64,000 bases of DNA from the NCBI GenBank assembly GCA_905203305.1, contig CAJKVH010000005.1:1-64000 (forward strand), written 5' to 3'. This document shows positions 1-7,322 of the stretch, in pieces. Below the pieces are notes generated by a model, which worked only from the letters and a program-made list of their open reading frames with translations, was not told the origin of the DNA and did not search any database. This DNA is from an uncultured Eubacteriales bacterium. GTDB lineage: Bacteria > Bacillota > Clostridia > TANB77 > CAG-508. Position 1 is the first letter of the stretch; each line of letters starts with the position of its first letter. The position numbers were made by a program, and so were the translations under genes.

Positions 1-800
1 ATAAATGGTATAGTACCTATACATATAAATGCTATTATAACAATTTCTAATGGAATTTTGTCAAAATAGTTAAGTTTGCCATCTTCTCCAATTGATATTA
101 TTAAAAATATAATCATAAGCATTGCCAAAATTGAGCCAACTGGAATTAGAATATAACATACTTTATTTACTAATGGTACTTTTTCTAACATGATTGAAAT
201 TGCTTTTTCTTTTGAATTTTGACTAAATCCTTCTTCGTATGAACTATAAATTTCAAAATCATTATATTTGGTTGTATGATATACATTTTTGTTATTTTCT
301 TTTGTATAATATGTTATTGTAAAATTATCTTCTAAATATGGAGTAACTTTCTTTTTTATATCATTATTATCAGCTTCTATAATTCCATTTACCAAATTTA
401 CTTTTTTATATCCAGAAAGATTTTTTATATATTCTTTTATACCAGCAATTGTTTTTAACTCTTCACTTATTTCTATATTTGTTATTGCTTTATTGTTGTA
501 AATTATAATATATTTAAAATCTTGTATATTAGTACTATAACTTTGCCTATTTGTATAATATATTTTGTTTTCTCCATCATTAGAATTAAAATATTCTTCA
601 TTATTATAAATTAAATCATTACAAATGTTTGATAAATCTGTCATATATGATCTAATAAAAGAATTTGATGAATAATATTTGTCCTCATTATATTCAGTAC
701 CATTTTTCACATAAACAGCAAATAAAGATAATACAACTATAATTATAAAAATTGGTATACATATAAAAGAAATTCCTTTAACTATCGTTTCTTTTTTCAT
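1..800 (-). CDS. Sensor histidine kinase, N-terminal part (cut by window edge)
   Basis: The start codon at 798-800 overlaps the stop of the response-regulator gene (ATGA), so the two genes are translationally coupled. About 266 residues are visible: a membrane helix near residues 8-30, an extracellular region of about 180 residues rich in Asn, Tyr and Lys, and a second helix near residues 212-236, followed by what may be a third. This is the usual input half of a membrane sensor kinase. The HAMP, DHp and ATPase domains would lie beyond position 1 and cannot be seen. The kinase assignment rests on this topology and on coupling to an OmpR-type regulator. The signal sensed cannot be predicted. 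Confidence 0.75.
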   Translation of the reverse strand, partial: MKKETIVKGISFICIPIFIIIVVLSLFAVYVKNGTEYNEDKYYSSNSFIRSYMTDLSNICNDLIYNNEEYFNSNDGENKIYYTNRQSYSTNIQDFKYIIIYNNKAITNIEISEELKTIAGIKEYIKNLSGYKKVNLVNGIIEADNNDIKKKVTPYLEDNFTITYYTKENNKNVYHTTKYNDFEIYSSYEEGFSQNSKEKAISIMLEKVPLVNKVCYILIPVGSILAMLMIIFLIISIGEDGKLNYFDKIPLEIVIIAFICIGTIPF

Positions 801-1492
801 AAACATTCCACCTTATAACCTATTCCCCAAATAACCTTCAAATATCTTGGTTCTTTAGGATTAATTTCAATTTTTTCTCTAATATGTCTTATGTGTACTG
901 CAATAACATTATCTGATGCAAAATAGTCATCTTTCCATACATTTTGGTATATTTCTTCTATTGAATATACTTTCCCCTTATTTTTAGTTAGAAACTTTAA
1001 AATATTGTACTCTGTTGGTGTAAGTTTTATTTTCTTTCCGTCTACCATTACCTCTTTTAAGTCATCATTTATAATTAAGCCACCATTTTTTATTACGTTT
1101 TTTTCTTCTTTTTTATTCTCAATTCCAAAATTTGTATATCTTCTAATTAAAGCATTTACTCTCGCAATTAATTCTTCTGGATTAAATGGTTTTGTTACAT
1201 AGTCATCTGCCCCAACATTTAACCCATGAATTTTATCTATATCTTCTGACTTAGCAGATAATAAAATAACAGGAATATTTTTGCTTTTTCTTATTTCTTT
1301 TAATGTTTCAATTCCATCTTTATTTGGCATCATTATATCTAGTATGATCAAGTTTACTTCATTGTTTTTGACCTGTCTTAAAGCTTCTTCTCCATCATAA
1401 GCTTTTAATATTAAATAGTCTTTTCTTTCTAAATATATTTCTATTGCCTTTACTATTTCTTTGTCATCATCTACGACTAATATATTATACAT
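797..1492 (-). CDS. OmpR/PhoB-family response regulator
   Basis: A 231-residue two-domain regulator. The receiver domain (about 1-115) has the acidic triad D8-D9-D10, the phospho-acceptor D52 in LIILDIMMP, and the conserved K101 in YVTKPF. The C-terminal winged-helix DNA-binding domain (about 135-230) has the typical LTPTEYNIL and VWGIGYKVE segments. Both length and layout are standard for the family. It is the first gene of a pair with the overlapping sensor kinase and would bind target promoters when phosphorylated. The receiver resembles VanR/PhoP-type regulators, but the regulon cannot be inferred from the sequence. Confidence 0.95.
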   Translation of the reverse strand: MYNILVVDDDKEIVKAIEIYLERKDYLILKAYDGEEALRQVKNNEVNLIILDIMMPNKDGIETLKEIRKSKNIPVILLSAKSEDIDKIHGLNVGADDYVTKPFNPEELIARVNALIRRYTNFGIENKKEEKNVIKNGGLIINDDLKEVMVDGKKIKLTPTEYNILKFLTKNKGKVYSIEEIYQNVWKDDYFASDNVIAVHIRHIREKIEINPKEPRYLKVIWGIGYKVECL

Positions 1493-1507
1493 TGTTTCCT
1501 CCTATTT

Positions 1508-1537
1508 CCCCATTTGGGGACGGACCTCTTTTGGGGA
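1508..1537 (+). repeat. Small dispersed repeat, copy 1
   Basis: This GC-rich element contains the palindrome CCCCATTTGGGG followed by ACGGA and a T-run ending in GGGG. A related copy lies inverted at 38414-38442, between cysS and trpS. Both sit in short intergenic gaps of an AT-rich genome, which suggests a small non-coding dispersed element. Its function is unknown. Confidence 0.55.
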
Positions 1538-1624
1538 TTTGGTATATTTCTCTATGTGTTTGTGCTTTTATTATATCAAATATTTTATTAATAAAAAAGT
1601 GCTTTTTTCTTAAGATTTCTTTAA

Positions 1625-1672
1625 TTTATAAAAATAAACCCTGAAGGAGACAAAAATATGTCTCCCTCACGG
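1625..1672 (-). terminator. Rho-independent terminator of the first coiled-coil gene
   Basis: The arms 1639-1652 and 1659-1672 form an imperfect 14-bp stem around a GGAGACA/TGTCTCC core. On the minus strand a U-rich tract follows, just downstream of the gene ending at 1698. Confidence 0.8.
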
Positions 1673-1697
1673 TTTGGTTTAAAAGGAAAATCTTAGC

Positions 1698-2441
1698 TTA
1701 GGATTCAGATAATCCGTTTGCTTTCAGAACCTCTGCGATAACTTCGTCATTGTAGAGAGCAATGACATTCAGGTCCTTGTTTGACTTTTTAATATCCATA
1801 GTATCAAGTACCATTTCACAGTAATCAAAAAGTCCTGTTTTTTTCTCTCCATCTGGAATTTTCTTAAGACTTTCAGGAATATTTTTCAGCCATTTATATG
1901 CTTTCGGTTTTCCAAAAACATTCTGTGGCTTCAAAATATCCAATACATCCTTGTCACTTCCTGTAATAGAAATAACTGAATGCATATGGCCTTTCAGCTG
2001 CTCGAATGTTGCAGATGAATGAACAACTACAATAGTCTTCATTTCTTTTGCGAGAGTTTCCTCTTTCACAAAAGCATCTTCTTTTGCCTTCCTATCTGAT
2101 TCTGCCTCTTCGAGCTCAGCTCTTTTTTTATCCAGTTCTTCCTGAATAGCATTCATTTTCTGTGCTGCTTTTTCATATTCAGCTTTGGCCAAGTCAAGAG
2201 CCTTCTGAGTTTCTTCAATCTCAGTTCTCTTTTTATCACATTTTTTTTCGGCTTCTTCAAAAGCATCCTCTGCCTGATCAACAAGAAAACACTGATGTAT
2301 CGCCAGTTCCTGATGAGTATACTTTTCTGAACCATAGATCTTAGGTTCTTCCAAGCTCTGGATTATCTCCTTTCTCTTCTCTGTTGTTAGATCCCGCATT
2401 ACCTCCAAAGGTAATGTTTTGATTAATTCTTCTGTCTTCAT
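1698..2441 (-). CDS. Coiled-coil protein of unknown function (paralogue A)
   Basis: I do not recognise a named family. The start is set at 2441, giving a protein that begins MKTEELIK. An upstream in-frame ATG at 2489 coincides with the expected transcription start of a strong promoter and so cannot be translated, whereas AAAAGGAG precedes 2441. The roughly 247-residue protein has a short N-terminal segment, a long charged coiled coil in the middle (roughly 60-140), and a C-terminal alpha/beta domain with HSSATFEQL and an ending like VIAEVLKANGL. The next gene upstream has the same architecture and the same promoter. Codon use is richer in G and C at third positions than in the neighbours, which suggests recent acquisition. 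Codon 16 is an in-frame CGG (2394-2396), a codon otherwise absent from native genes here. Confidence 0.7.
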   Translation of the reverse strand: MKTEELIKTLPLEVMRDLTTEKRKEIIQSLEEPKIYGSEKYTHQELAIHQCFLVDQAEDAFEEAEKKCDKKRTEIEETQKALDLAKAEYEKAAQKMNAIQEELDKKRAELEEAESDRKAKEDAFVKEETLAKEMKTIVVVHSSATFEQLKGHMHSVISITGSDKDVLDILKPQNVFGKPKAYKWLKNIPESLKKIPDGEKKTGLFDYCEMVLDTMDIKKSNKDLNVIALYNDEVIAEVLKANGLSES

Positions 2442-2493
2442 AATAGATTTCTCCTTTTCTGTTTTTTTCTGCCAAATTTCAGCAGTCATCTAA

Positions 2494-2522
2494 ATTATAC
2501 CATTTTATTGATTTTATGTCAA
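2494..2522 (-). promoter_or_regulatory. Consensus sigma-A promoter of paralogue A
   Basis: TTGACA (2517-2522), a 17-bp spacer and TATAAT (2494-2499). The same block, including the ATTGACATAAAATCAAT core, recurs upstream of paralogue B. Confidence 0.9.
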
Positions 2523-2549
2523 TTTATAATATTTTTATAATGTAAACTT

Positions 2550-2608
2550 TATATATAAAGAAAAACCTCCGGATAGTTAAATAAAAATTACTTAACTAAC
2601 CGGAGGTT
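2550..2608 (-). terminator. Terminator of paralogue B
   Basis: The arms 2564-2580 and 2592-2608 form a 17-bp stem with one mismatch around AACCTCCGG/CCGGAGGTT. On the minus strand it is followed by TTTTTCTTT. Confidence 0.88.
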
Positions 2609-2625
2609 AAAATTAGGTATATTAA

Positions 2626-3414
2626 CTATACCTCTAATCCATTAAATCGTAAAATCTCGGCAATATCACGGTTTGAATAGATTACTTTGATATTTTCTTT
2701 GTTCTCTTCTTTCATTTTTACATTTGCAACCAAATTGCAAAATGAAAGAATACCTTTTAGAGTTTCTGAGTCATATTTTCTTTCAATCCCAAAAGGAATA
2801 GAAATTATTAAATTTTCCATTTCACATTCCTTTACAACTTTATCTGGAACTAAGCCTTGAAGAATATCTGCGTCATATTCTGTAACAATAATTTTCGACA
2901 TTTGACTAATCGCTACTCTTTCGAAATTTGCAGATGAATGAATTAACAATGTTAGAGTCAACTCTTTATAACTCTTTTTCATTTCTTTTAATTCTTTTTC
3001 CTTTTTTTCTTTTCTTAAAAGAATTTTCCCATGCAATGATTCCGCAGCTGTTAAATTTTTATGAGCCTGTTCAACTTTTCTCTTAGCTCTTTCTAGCTCA
3101 TCAGTAGCATTTTCATATTCAGATCGTTTTTGTTTTAAAAATTCATCATGAATGTTTATGTCTTTCTGAACCTCTTCAATGTCACTTTCTTCTTCCTTTA
3201 TCATTTCCTCATGCAAAACTTTTGCAACATCATAAGGAAAAGAATTTCTTGACTCAATTCTTTCTAAAAAAGCACATCTAAAAAAATAATCTCTTTCCAT
3301 CTCAGAAAACTGTCTTAATTTTTCAAAGTAAAAATTCTTTTTGAAAAATTCTAATTCTTTTTCCTCAATATCGTCCCGTATTTTTCCGATTGTTTTTCTT
3401 CTGTCTTTTGCCAT
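2626..3414 (-). CDS. Coiled-coil protein of unknown function (paralogue B)
   Basis: The start is chosen at 3414 (MAKDRRKT), behind AGAAAGGTTAGG; the upstream TTG at 3450 lies almost at the predicted transcription start. The roughly 262-residue product has the same layout as the neighbouring paralogue: a charged N-terminus, a central coiled coil (roughly 75-150), and a C-terminal domain with HSSANFERV and an ending IAEILRFNGL. Base composition is closer to the host than that of paralogue A, so this copy may be older or more ameliorated. Codon 13 is an in-frame CGG (3376-3378). Each paralogue has its own promoter and terminator, so they are separate transcription units. Function is unknown; the HSSA.FE motif could be used to build a family profile. 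Confidence 0.7.
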   Translation of the reverse strand: MAKDRRKTIGKIRDDIEEKELEFFKKNFYFEKLRQFSEMERDYFFRCAFLERIESRNSFPYDVAKVLHEEMIKEEESDIEEVQKDINIHDEFLKQKRSEYENATDELERAKRKVEQAHKNLTAAESLHGKILLRKEKKEKELKEMKKSYKELTLTLLIHSSANFERVAISQMSKIIVTEYDADILQGLVPDKVVKECEMENLIISIPFGIERKYDSETLKGILSFCNLVANVKMKEENKENIKVIYSNRDIAEILRFNGLEV

Positions 3415-3469
3415 AATAAATATACCTAACCTTTCTGAATTTTCTGTCAATCTTTAGACAGTCATCTAA

Positions 3470-3498
3470 ATTATAGCACTTGATTGATTTTATGTCAA
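3470..3498 (-). promoter_or_regulatory. Consensus sigma-A promoter of paralogue B
   Basis: TTGACA (3493-3498), a 17-bp spacer and TATAAT (3470-3475). It is nearly identical to the promoter of paralogue A and overlaps the end of a decayed coding remnant. Confidence 0.9.
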
Positions 3499-3625
3499 TT
3501 TATAGCATTTCCGTTTACATATAAAGTATATCCATTAAAATATCTATATTACCATAAGATGAATCTTCGTCCTCTAATGATGTAATATAAGAATCTCCTG
3601 TTAATTTTATTTTAGATGTTTTATC
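3495..3625 (-). pseudogene. C-terminal remnant of a surface/carbohydrate-binding-type protein
   Basis: A minus-strand frame overlapping the 3' end of the Nudix gene reads KIKLTGDSYITSLED, then SSYGNIDI. After a one-base shift it continues as FNGYTLYVNGNAIN and a stop at 3495-3497. The pattern LTGDSY followed by NGYTLYVNG is typical of the end of secreted carbohydrate-binding-domain proteins of gut Firmicutes (the DUF4353 type, from memory). No start or upstream body remains, so this is a tail fragment with a frameshift. The shift is not at a CGG codon. The remnant suggests that the Nudix operon or the coiled-coil genes inserted next to, or replaced, a larger gene. Confidence 0.6.
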
Positions 3626-4179
3626 CCTTCCAACTTTTCATTTAATTTTTTATAAATTGGTTTCATTTTTTCTTCATTTGTTATTTTTATTGCTTCATTT
3701 ATATCAATCCATTTAACTCCACTATTTTCGTCTTCCTTTATTCTAGTCTTTTCTTTTTCATCAGCTTCTAGTAAAAAACAGCAATCTAAATGCAAATGTG
3801 AGGGTACAAATTTTCCTCTTTTTATATGACTATCTACTGTTAATATTTGTAAACCATAAATTCCATCACTTAGTACCTTTATATTTTCTAATCCTGTTTC
3901 TTCATTGACCTCTTTTAATGCTACATGAAGTAAATTACTATCTCCATCTGCATGACCACCAGCCCATGCCCATGATTTATAAATATTATGATATATCATT
4001 AGTACTTTGGTTCTTTCTTTATTTACTATCCATGCTGATGCTGTAAAATGACACATTTTGTTTTCTCTTGTTAAAACATTTTCAAATGTATTTATATATT
4101 TAAGCATCATTTCTCTATCAACTCTTTCTTGTTCATTATATGGTTTAAATTGTTCTATTTGTTCTTTTAACTTTTTCAT
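3607..4179 (-). CDS. Nudix hydrolase
   Basis: A 190-residue protein with a Nudix fold from about residue 40 to 180. The Nudix box reads GHADGDSNLLHVALKEVNEE followed by TGL. It keeps the catalytic EVNEETG core, but the upstream Glu is Ser and the usual Arg is Lys. The preceding AWAGGH segment is typical of the family. It would hydrolyse a nucleoside diphosphate linked to another group; the substrate is not evident. It is the last gene of a three-gene unit with a Ppx/GppA-like protein and a DUF84-type NTPase, with a gap of 14 bases. Its 3' end overlaps a decayed coding remnant. Confidence 0.88.
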   Translation of the reverse strand: MKKLKEQIEQFKPYNEQERVDREMMLKYINTFENVLTRENKMCHFTASAWIVNKERTKVLMIYHNIYKSWAWAGGHADGDSNLLHVALKEVNEETGLENIKVLSDGIYGLQILTVDSHIKRGKFVPSHLHLDCCFLLEADEKEKTRIKEDENSGVKWIDINEAIKITNEEKMKPIYKKLNEKLEGIKHLK

Positions 4180-4193
4180 ATTTCTTTTCTTTC

Positions 4194-5072
4194 CTAAATC
4201 TCCTCTTCATTTAAAAGTCCGTACACCATTGCAATATCTGTGGGTATAACATATTTAGCTCCAATTTCTTCTGCAACTACTAATACAAATGCACACATTG
4301 CCCTTGTTGCATACCACCAATCTGGATCGCTGACTTTTTTTCTTATTTCGTCTAGCGATATTTCTTTATAATACCTTTTTGTTTCAGCTTTTCTTGTTTC
4401 TATATCCATCATAATTGGAGAGGCTTTGTCTTCATATAATGTATTTTTTTCATATTTTATTCCAGATCCTCTTGCGAATTTTTCATGGCCTCCACCTGCT
4501 AATATTAAAATATTTGCTTTTTCTTTTGGTAATTTTAGTTTTTGTTTTATAGCTTTTTTTACTTCTTCAATATCTGTTGTTGCAAAATTTTCTGCTAGAT
4601 CTGGAAAGCTTTGCATTATATCTATAACTCCTATTTTAGAATTTATACTTTCTTTTATTCCATTGTCATATATTGAGATTTCGGTTGATCCTCCACCTCC
4701 AACAAATATACATACCTTTTGTTTTGTACATCTAGTAGCACCCATAACAGTTAACTTATTTTCTTTTTCTTGTGAAATTATATTAAATTTATATCCGGTT
4801 TCTTCTTCAAATCTTTTTAAGAAACTTTCTTTTTCATCTATAGCTAAATCTCTAAAAATACTAGTTCCACAAACAAATATATCTTTAGAAATACTTTTTA
4901 ATTTATTTACATTTTCTATTAGCTCTTTTACATCACTTTCTTTTAATTTATTTTCTTCATAGTAATTTTTCTTGAATTGTATTACTAAATTTTCTAATTT
5001 TTTTATATTTTCTCCATCATACATATCAATTTTTGTACATGTTGAACCAACTTCTACTATTATTTTATTCAT
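4194..5072 (-). CDS. Ppx/GppA-like ASKHA-fold phosphatase
   Basis: The start is set at 5072 (MNKIIVEVG) behind GGAGG; the ATG at 5084 lies inside the end of the preceding gene. The roughly 292-residue protein has phosphate-binding loop 1 (VEVGSTCTK, near residue 6), loop 2 with the Ppx/GppA-like FVGGGGSTEIS (about 125-140), and a later LILAGGGHEKF loop. It is one ASKHA unit without the C-terminal HD domain of long exopolyphosphatases. The likely activity is hydrolysis of polyphosphate or of guanosine penta/tetraphosphate, inferred from family only. Its position between an NTPase and a Nudix hydrolase points to nucleotide or alarmone clean-up. Confidence 0.75.
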   Translation of the reverse strand: MNKIIVEVGSTCTKIDMYDGENIKKLENLVIQFKKNYYEENKLKESDVKELIENVNKLKSISKDIFVCGTSIFRDLAIDEKESFLKRFEEETGYKFNIISQEKENKLTVMGATRCTKQKVCIFVGGGGSTEISIYDNGIKESINSKIGVIDIMQSFPDLAENFATTDIEEVKKAIKQKLKLPKEKANILILAGGGHEKFARGSGIKYEKNTLYEDKASPIMMDIETRKAETKRYYKEISLDEIRKKVSDPDWWYATRAMCAFVLVVAEEIGAKYVIPTDIAMVYGLLNEEEI

Positions 5073-5074
5073 AC

Positions 5075-5605
5075 TTACCTCCATAAATCTCCATTAATAT
5101 GTTTAGTTAATGCCATTATAAAAGCATCTTTAGTTAGATCTATTCTAGATACCTCGCTTTTAGTTAATTCTCCTATACCTCCATTACCCTTTCCAAGTTC
5201 TTTTCCACAAAAAATTCTATCCATAACTTTTCCAAGTTCTGTACTTTTTATTTCTTCTATATATTTATTCGGAATCGGAAATCCTGGACTAGTTCCCATA
5301 CTTTCAATACCATTTTTATCCTCTATAATTACACAATTTATATCAATCCATTCTTCAAAAAAGTTGTTAATTCCTCCTTCACTTGCCACAAAAAAATCCG
5401 CTTCTATTTCATTTTCCTTGGCATACTTTTTCAAGTTTTTAACCCTATTTTTAGCACCTTTAACTATTTCTTCATTTACAGGTTGAGCATTTACTTCTGA
5501 ATCCACTTGTATTCCATAAACTTCAACATCTTTAAAATATGTCTCAAATGCCTTTTTAGCTCCTTCTATTTTTCCAGGATTTTTGGTTCCAATTAATATT
5601 TTCAT
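5075..5605 (-). CDS. DUF84/YjjX-type non-canonical purine NTP phosphatase
   Basis: A 176-residue protein starting MKILIGTKNPGKIEGAKKAF, the N-terminal nucleotide-binding pattern of inosine/xanthosine triphosphatases. It has the family-typical VASEGGI segment (about residue 92), a TSPGFPIP stretch and GIGELTKSEVSR. This family hydrolyses ITP/XTP and keeps damaged purines out of nucleic acids. It is the first gene of the trio; its stop overlaps the ribosome-binding site of the Ppx/GppA-like gene. Length is normal. Confidence 0.85.
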   Translation of the reverse strand: MKILIGTKNPGKIEGAKKAFETYFKDVEVYGIQVDSEVNAQPVNEEIVKGAKNRVKNLKKYAKENEIEADFFVASEGGINNFFEEWIDINCVIIEDKNGIESMGTSPGFPIPNKYIEEIKSTELGKVMDRIFCGKELGKGNGGIGELTKSEVSRIDLTKDAFIMALTKHINGDLWR

Positions 5606-5694
5606 AATTTTCCTCCATTTTTTAGTTAACTACCTATTTTTTACTATATTATATATATCACAAATTAATAATCTTTCATAGTATTTTATATAAA

Positions 5695-5727
5695 AATAGA
5701 GTAGAAATTTTTAGTTTCTACTCTATT
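5695..5727 (-). terminator. Terminator after the rRNA methyltransferase gene
   Basis: A perfect 13-bp inverted repeat (5695-5707/5715-5727) overlapping the stop codon at 5727-5729, with A/T-rich flanks on both sides. Confidence 0.85.
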
Positions 5728-7094
5728 TATTTTAGCTCTAATACAGCCACATTTTCTACGTGATTTGTGAAACAAAATAAATCAAATGGTTGTATTGAAT
5801 TTATATTATACATATCTTCTAACATTTTTAAATCTCTAACTAAACTTGCCGGATTACAGCTTATATATACCACTCTTCTTGGTTTTACTTTCAAAATGTT
5901 TCCTATAGATGTTTTATCTAGTCCTTTTCTCGGTGGATCTACTATAATAACATCTGGAATTACTTTTTTATTATTTATTAAGTCTTCTAAAACTTTTTCT
6001 GTGTCACCTGCAATAAATTTAGTATTATCTATATTATTTAATTTTTCATTTTCCTTTGCCATTTCTATTGCTTGCTCTACAATTTCAACCCCATATACTT
6101 CTTTTGCAGATTTTGCCATAAAAATCGAAATTGTGCCTATTCCGCAATATAAATCAAATACTATATCATTTTTAGTGATTTTAGCTTCTTCAATTGCATA
6201 GTTATATAATGCTTCTGCCTGTACAGGATTTACTTGATAAAAAGATAGTGGTGATATTTTAAAATAGTAATTTCCTAATTTATCTGTAATATAATCTTTT
6301 CCGTAAATAGTTACATTGTTATTTCCTAAAATGACATTTGTGTTTTTTTTGTTTATATTTAATACGATTGATGTAATAAACTCAAATTTTTCATTTAATT
6401 CTTTAATAATTTCTTTTTCATATGGGATTTTTTCTCCATTTATGACTATTATGACCATGTACTCATTTGTAGATTTAGCACATTTTATTACAATATGTCT
6501 TATTAATCCTGTTCTATTTTTTTCATTATAGACACTTAATTTATATTTTTTTATAATTTCAATTATATATTTTGCTATTTTGGTAGATTTTTGATCTTGT
6601 ATAGCACATTCCTTAATTGGAATTATTTCATGTGTTCTGTTTGCATACACACCTACAACTGGTTCTCCATTTTTATCTAAACCAACTGGAAATTGGAGTT
6701 TGTTTCTATAATAATATGGATTTCCCATTGCAAAAGTTTTATTTACTTCTACTTTATTTTTTAAAGTTTTATTCACAAGCGATTGAACCGCATTTTGCTT
6801 TATATTTAATGTTTCTTCATAATCTATATGTCTTAAATTACATCCTCCACATCTTTTATAAGTTGCACAATCTGGTTCAATTCTATTTTCTGATTTTTCT
6901 ATTATTTCTATGATTTTTCCAAAGGCATGTGATGATAATACTTTTACTATTAATATTTTTATTTTTTCGCCTTTTATTGCTCCAGGAATAAATATTGTAA
7001 AATCATCTATTTTTGCTATTCCTTCTCCTTCAAAGCCATTATCTATTATATTTACTTCATATTCTTTGTTTTTTTCAACAGGTACTTTTTTCAA
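5727..7094 (-). CDS. rlmD: TrmA/RlmD-family 23S rRNA (uracil-5-)-methyltransferase
   Basis: A 455-residue protein with an N-terminal TRAM domain (about 5-65), an iron-sulfur cluster motif (CATYKRCGGC, about 75-85, with a fourth Cys in the family), and a C-terminal SAM-dependent methyltransferase domain. Visible motifs are VFDLYCGIGTIS (SAM binding), VDPPRKGL, and the catalytic cysteine in YISCNPASL. It methylates a uridine of 23S rRNA; RlmD and RlmCD cannot be told apart by eye. The start codon is TTG (7092-7094) preceded by GGAGG. It is a monocistronic unit between two terminators. Confidence 0.93.
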   Translation of the reverse strand: MKKVPVEKNKEYEVNIIDNGFEGEGIAKIDDFTIFIPGAIKGEKIKILIVKVLSSHAFGKIIEIIEKSENRIEPDCATYKRCGGCNLRHIDYEETLNIKQNAVQSLVNKTLKNKVEVNKTFAMGNPYYYRNKLQFPVGLDKNGEPVVGVYANRTHEIIPIKECAIQDQKSTKIAKYIIEIIKKYKLSVYNEKNRTGLIRHIVIKCAKSTNEYMVIIVINGEKIPYEKEIIKELNEKFEFITSIVLNINKKNTNVILGNNNVTIYGKDYITDKLGNYYFKISPLSFYQVNPVQAEALYNYAIEEAKITKNDIVFDLYCGIGTISIFMAKSAKEVYGVEIVEQAIEMAKENEKLNNIDNTKFIAGDTEKVLEDLINNKKVIPDVIIVDPPRKGLDKTSIGNILKVKPRRVVYISCNPASLVRDLKMLEDMYNINSIQPFDLFCFTNHVENVAVLELK

Positions 7095-7127
7095 AATATT
7101 TCCTCCATTTTTATTGATTATAAAAAA

Positions 7128-7160
7128 ATATCAAGGGTACATTTATAATTCCCTTGATAT
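7128..7160 (-). terminator. Terminator of tRNA-Leu
   Basis: Perfect 10-bp arms ATATCAAGGG/CCCTTGATAT (7128-7137/7151-7160), followed on the minus strand by seven Ts, directly downstream of the tRNA. Confidence 0.9.
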
Positions 7161-7169
7161 TAATAAATC

Positions 7170-7253
7170 TGGTGCGGATGAAGGGACTTGAACCCCCACG
7201 TCGTTGACACTGGTTCCTAAGACCAGCGCGTCTGCCAGTTCCGCCACATCCGC
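7170..7253 (-). tRNA. tRNA-Leu (anticodon TAG)
   Basis: The minus strand folds as a class II tRNA with acceptor ends GCGGATG/CATCCGC and an encoded CCA (7170-7172). The anticodon loop CTTAGGA is flanked by TGGT/ACCA, with a short variable arm and a GGTTCAAGTCC T-arm. The anticodon is TAG, reading CTN leucine codons. Confidence 0.95.
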
Positions 7254-7260
7254 ATTTCTG

Positions 7261-7303
7261 ATTGACAAAAATTATTATAATACAATTATAGTATTTTTGT
7301 CAA
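7261..7303 (-). promoter_or_regulatory. Palindromic promoter of tRNA-Leu
   Basis: TTGACA (7298-7303), an 18-bp spacer and TATAAT (7274-7279) on the minus strand. The whole block is a near-perfect inverted repeat (ATTGACAAAAAT to ATTTTTGTCAAT), so a matching -35 also faces the plus strand. Confidence 0.75.
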
Positions 7304-7322
7304 TAGAATTATTTAATTTTTT

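Noticed and set aside
3448..3450. TTG start extending paralogue B by 12 codons
   Set aside because: It lies about 20 bases after the -10 element with no ribosome-binding site, while the ATG at 3414 has AGAAAGGTTAGG in front.
4426..4962. Plus-strand open frame of 178 codons opposite the Ppx/GppA-like gene
   Set aside because: Antisense shadow of a conserved gene; hydrophobic Phe/Ser-rich composition and no supporting signals.
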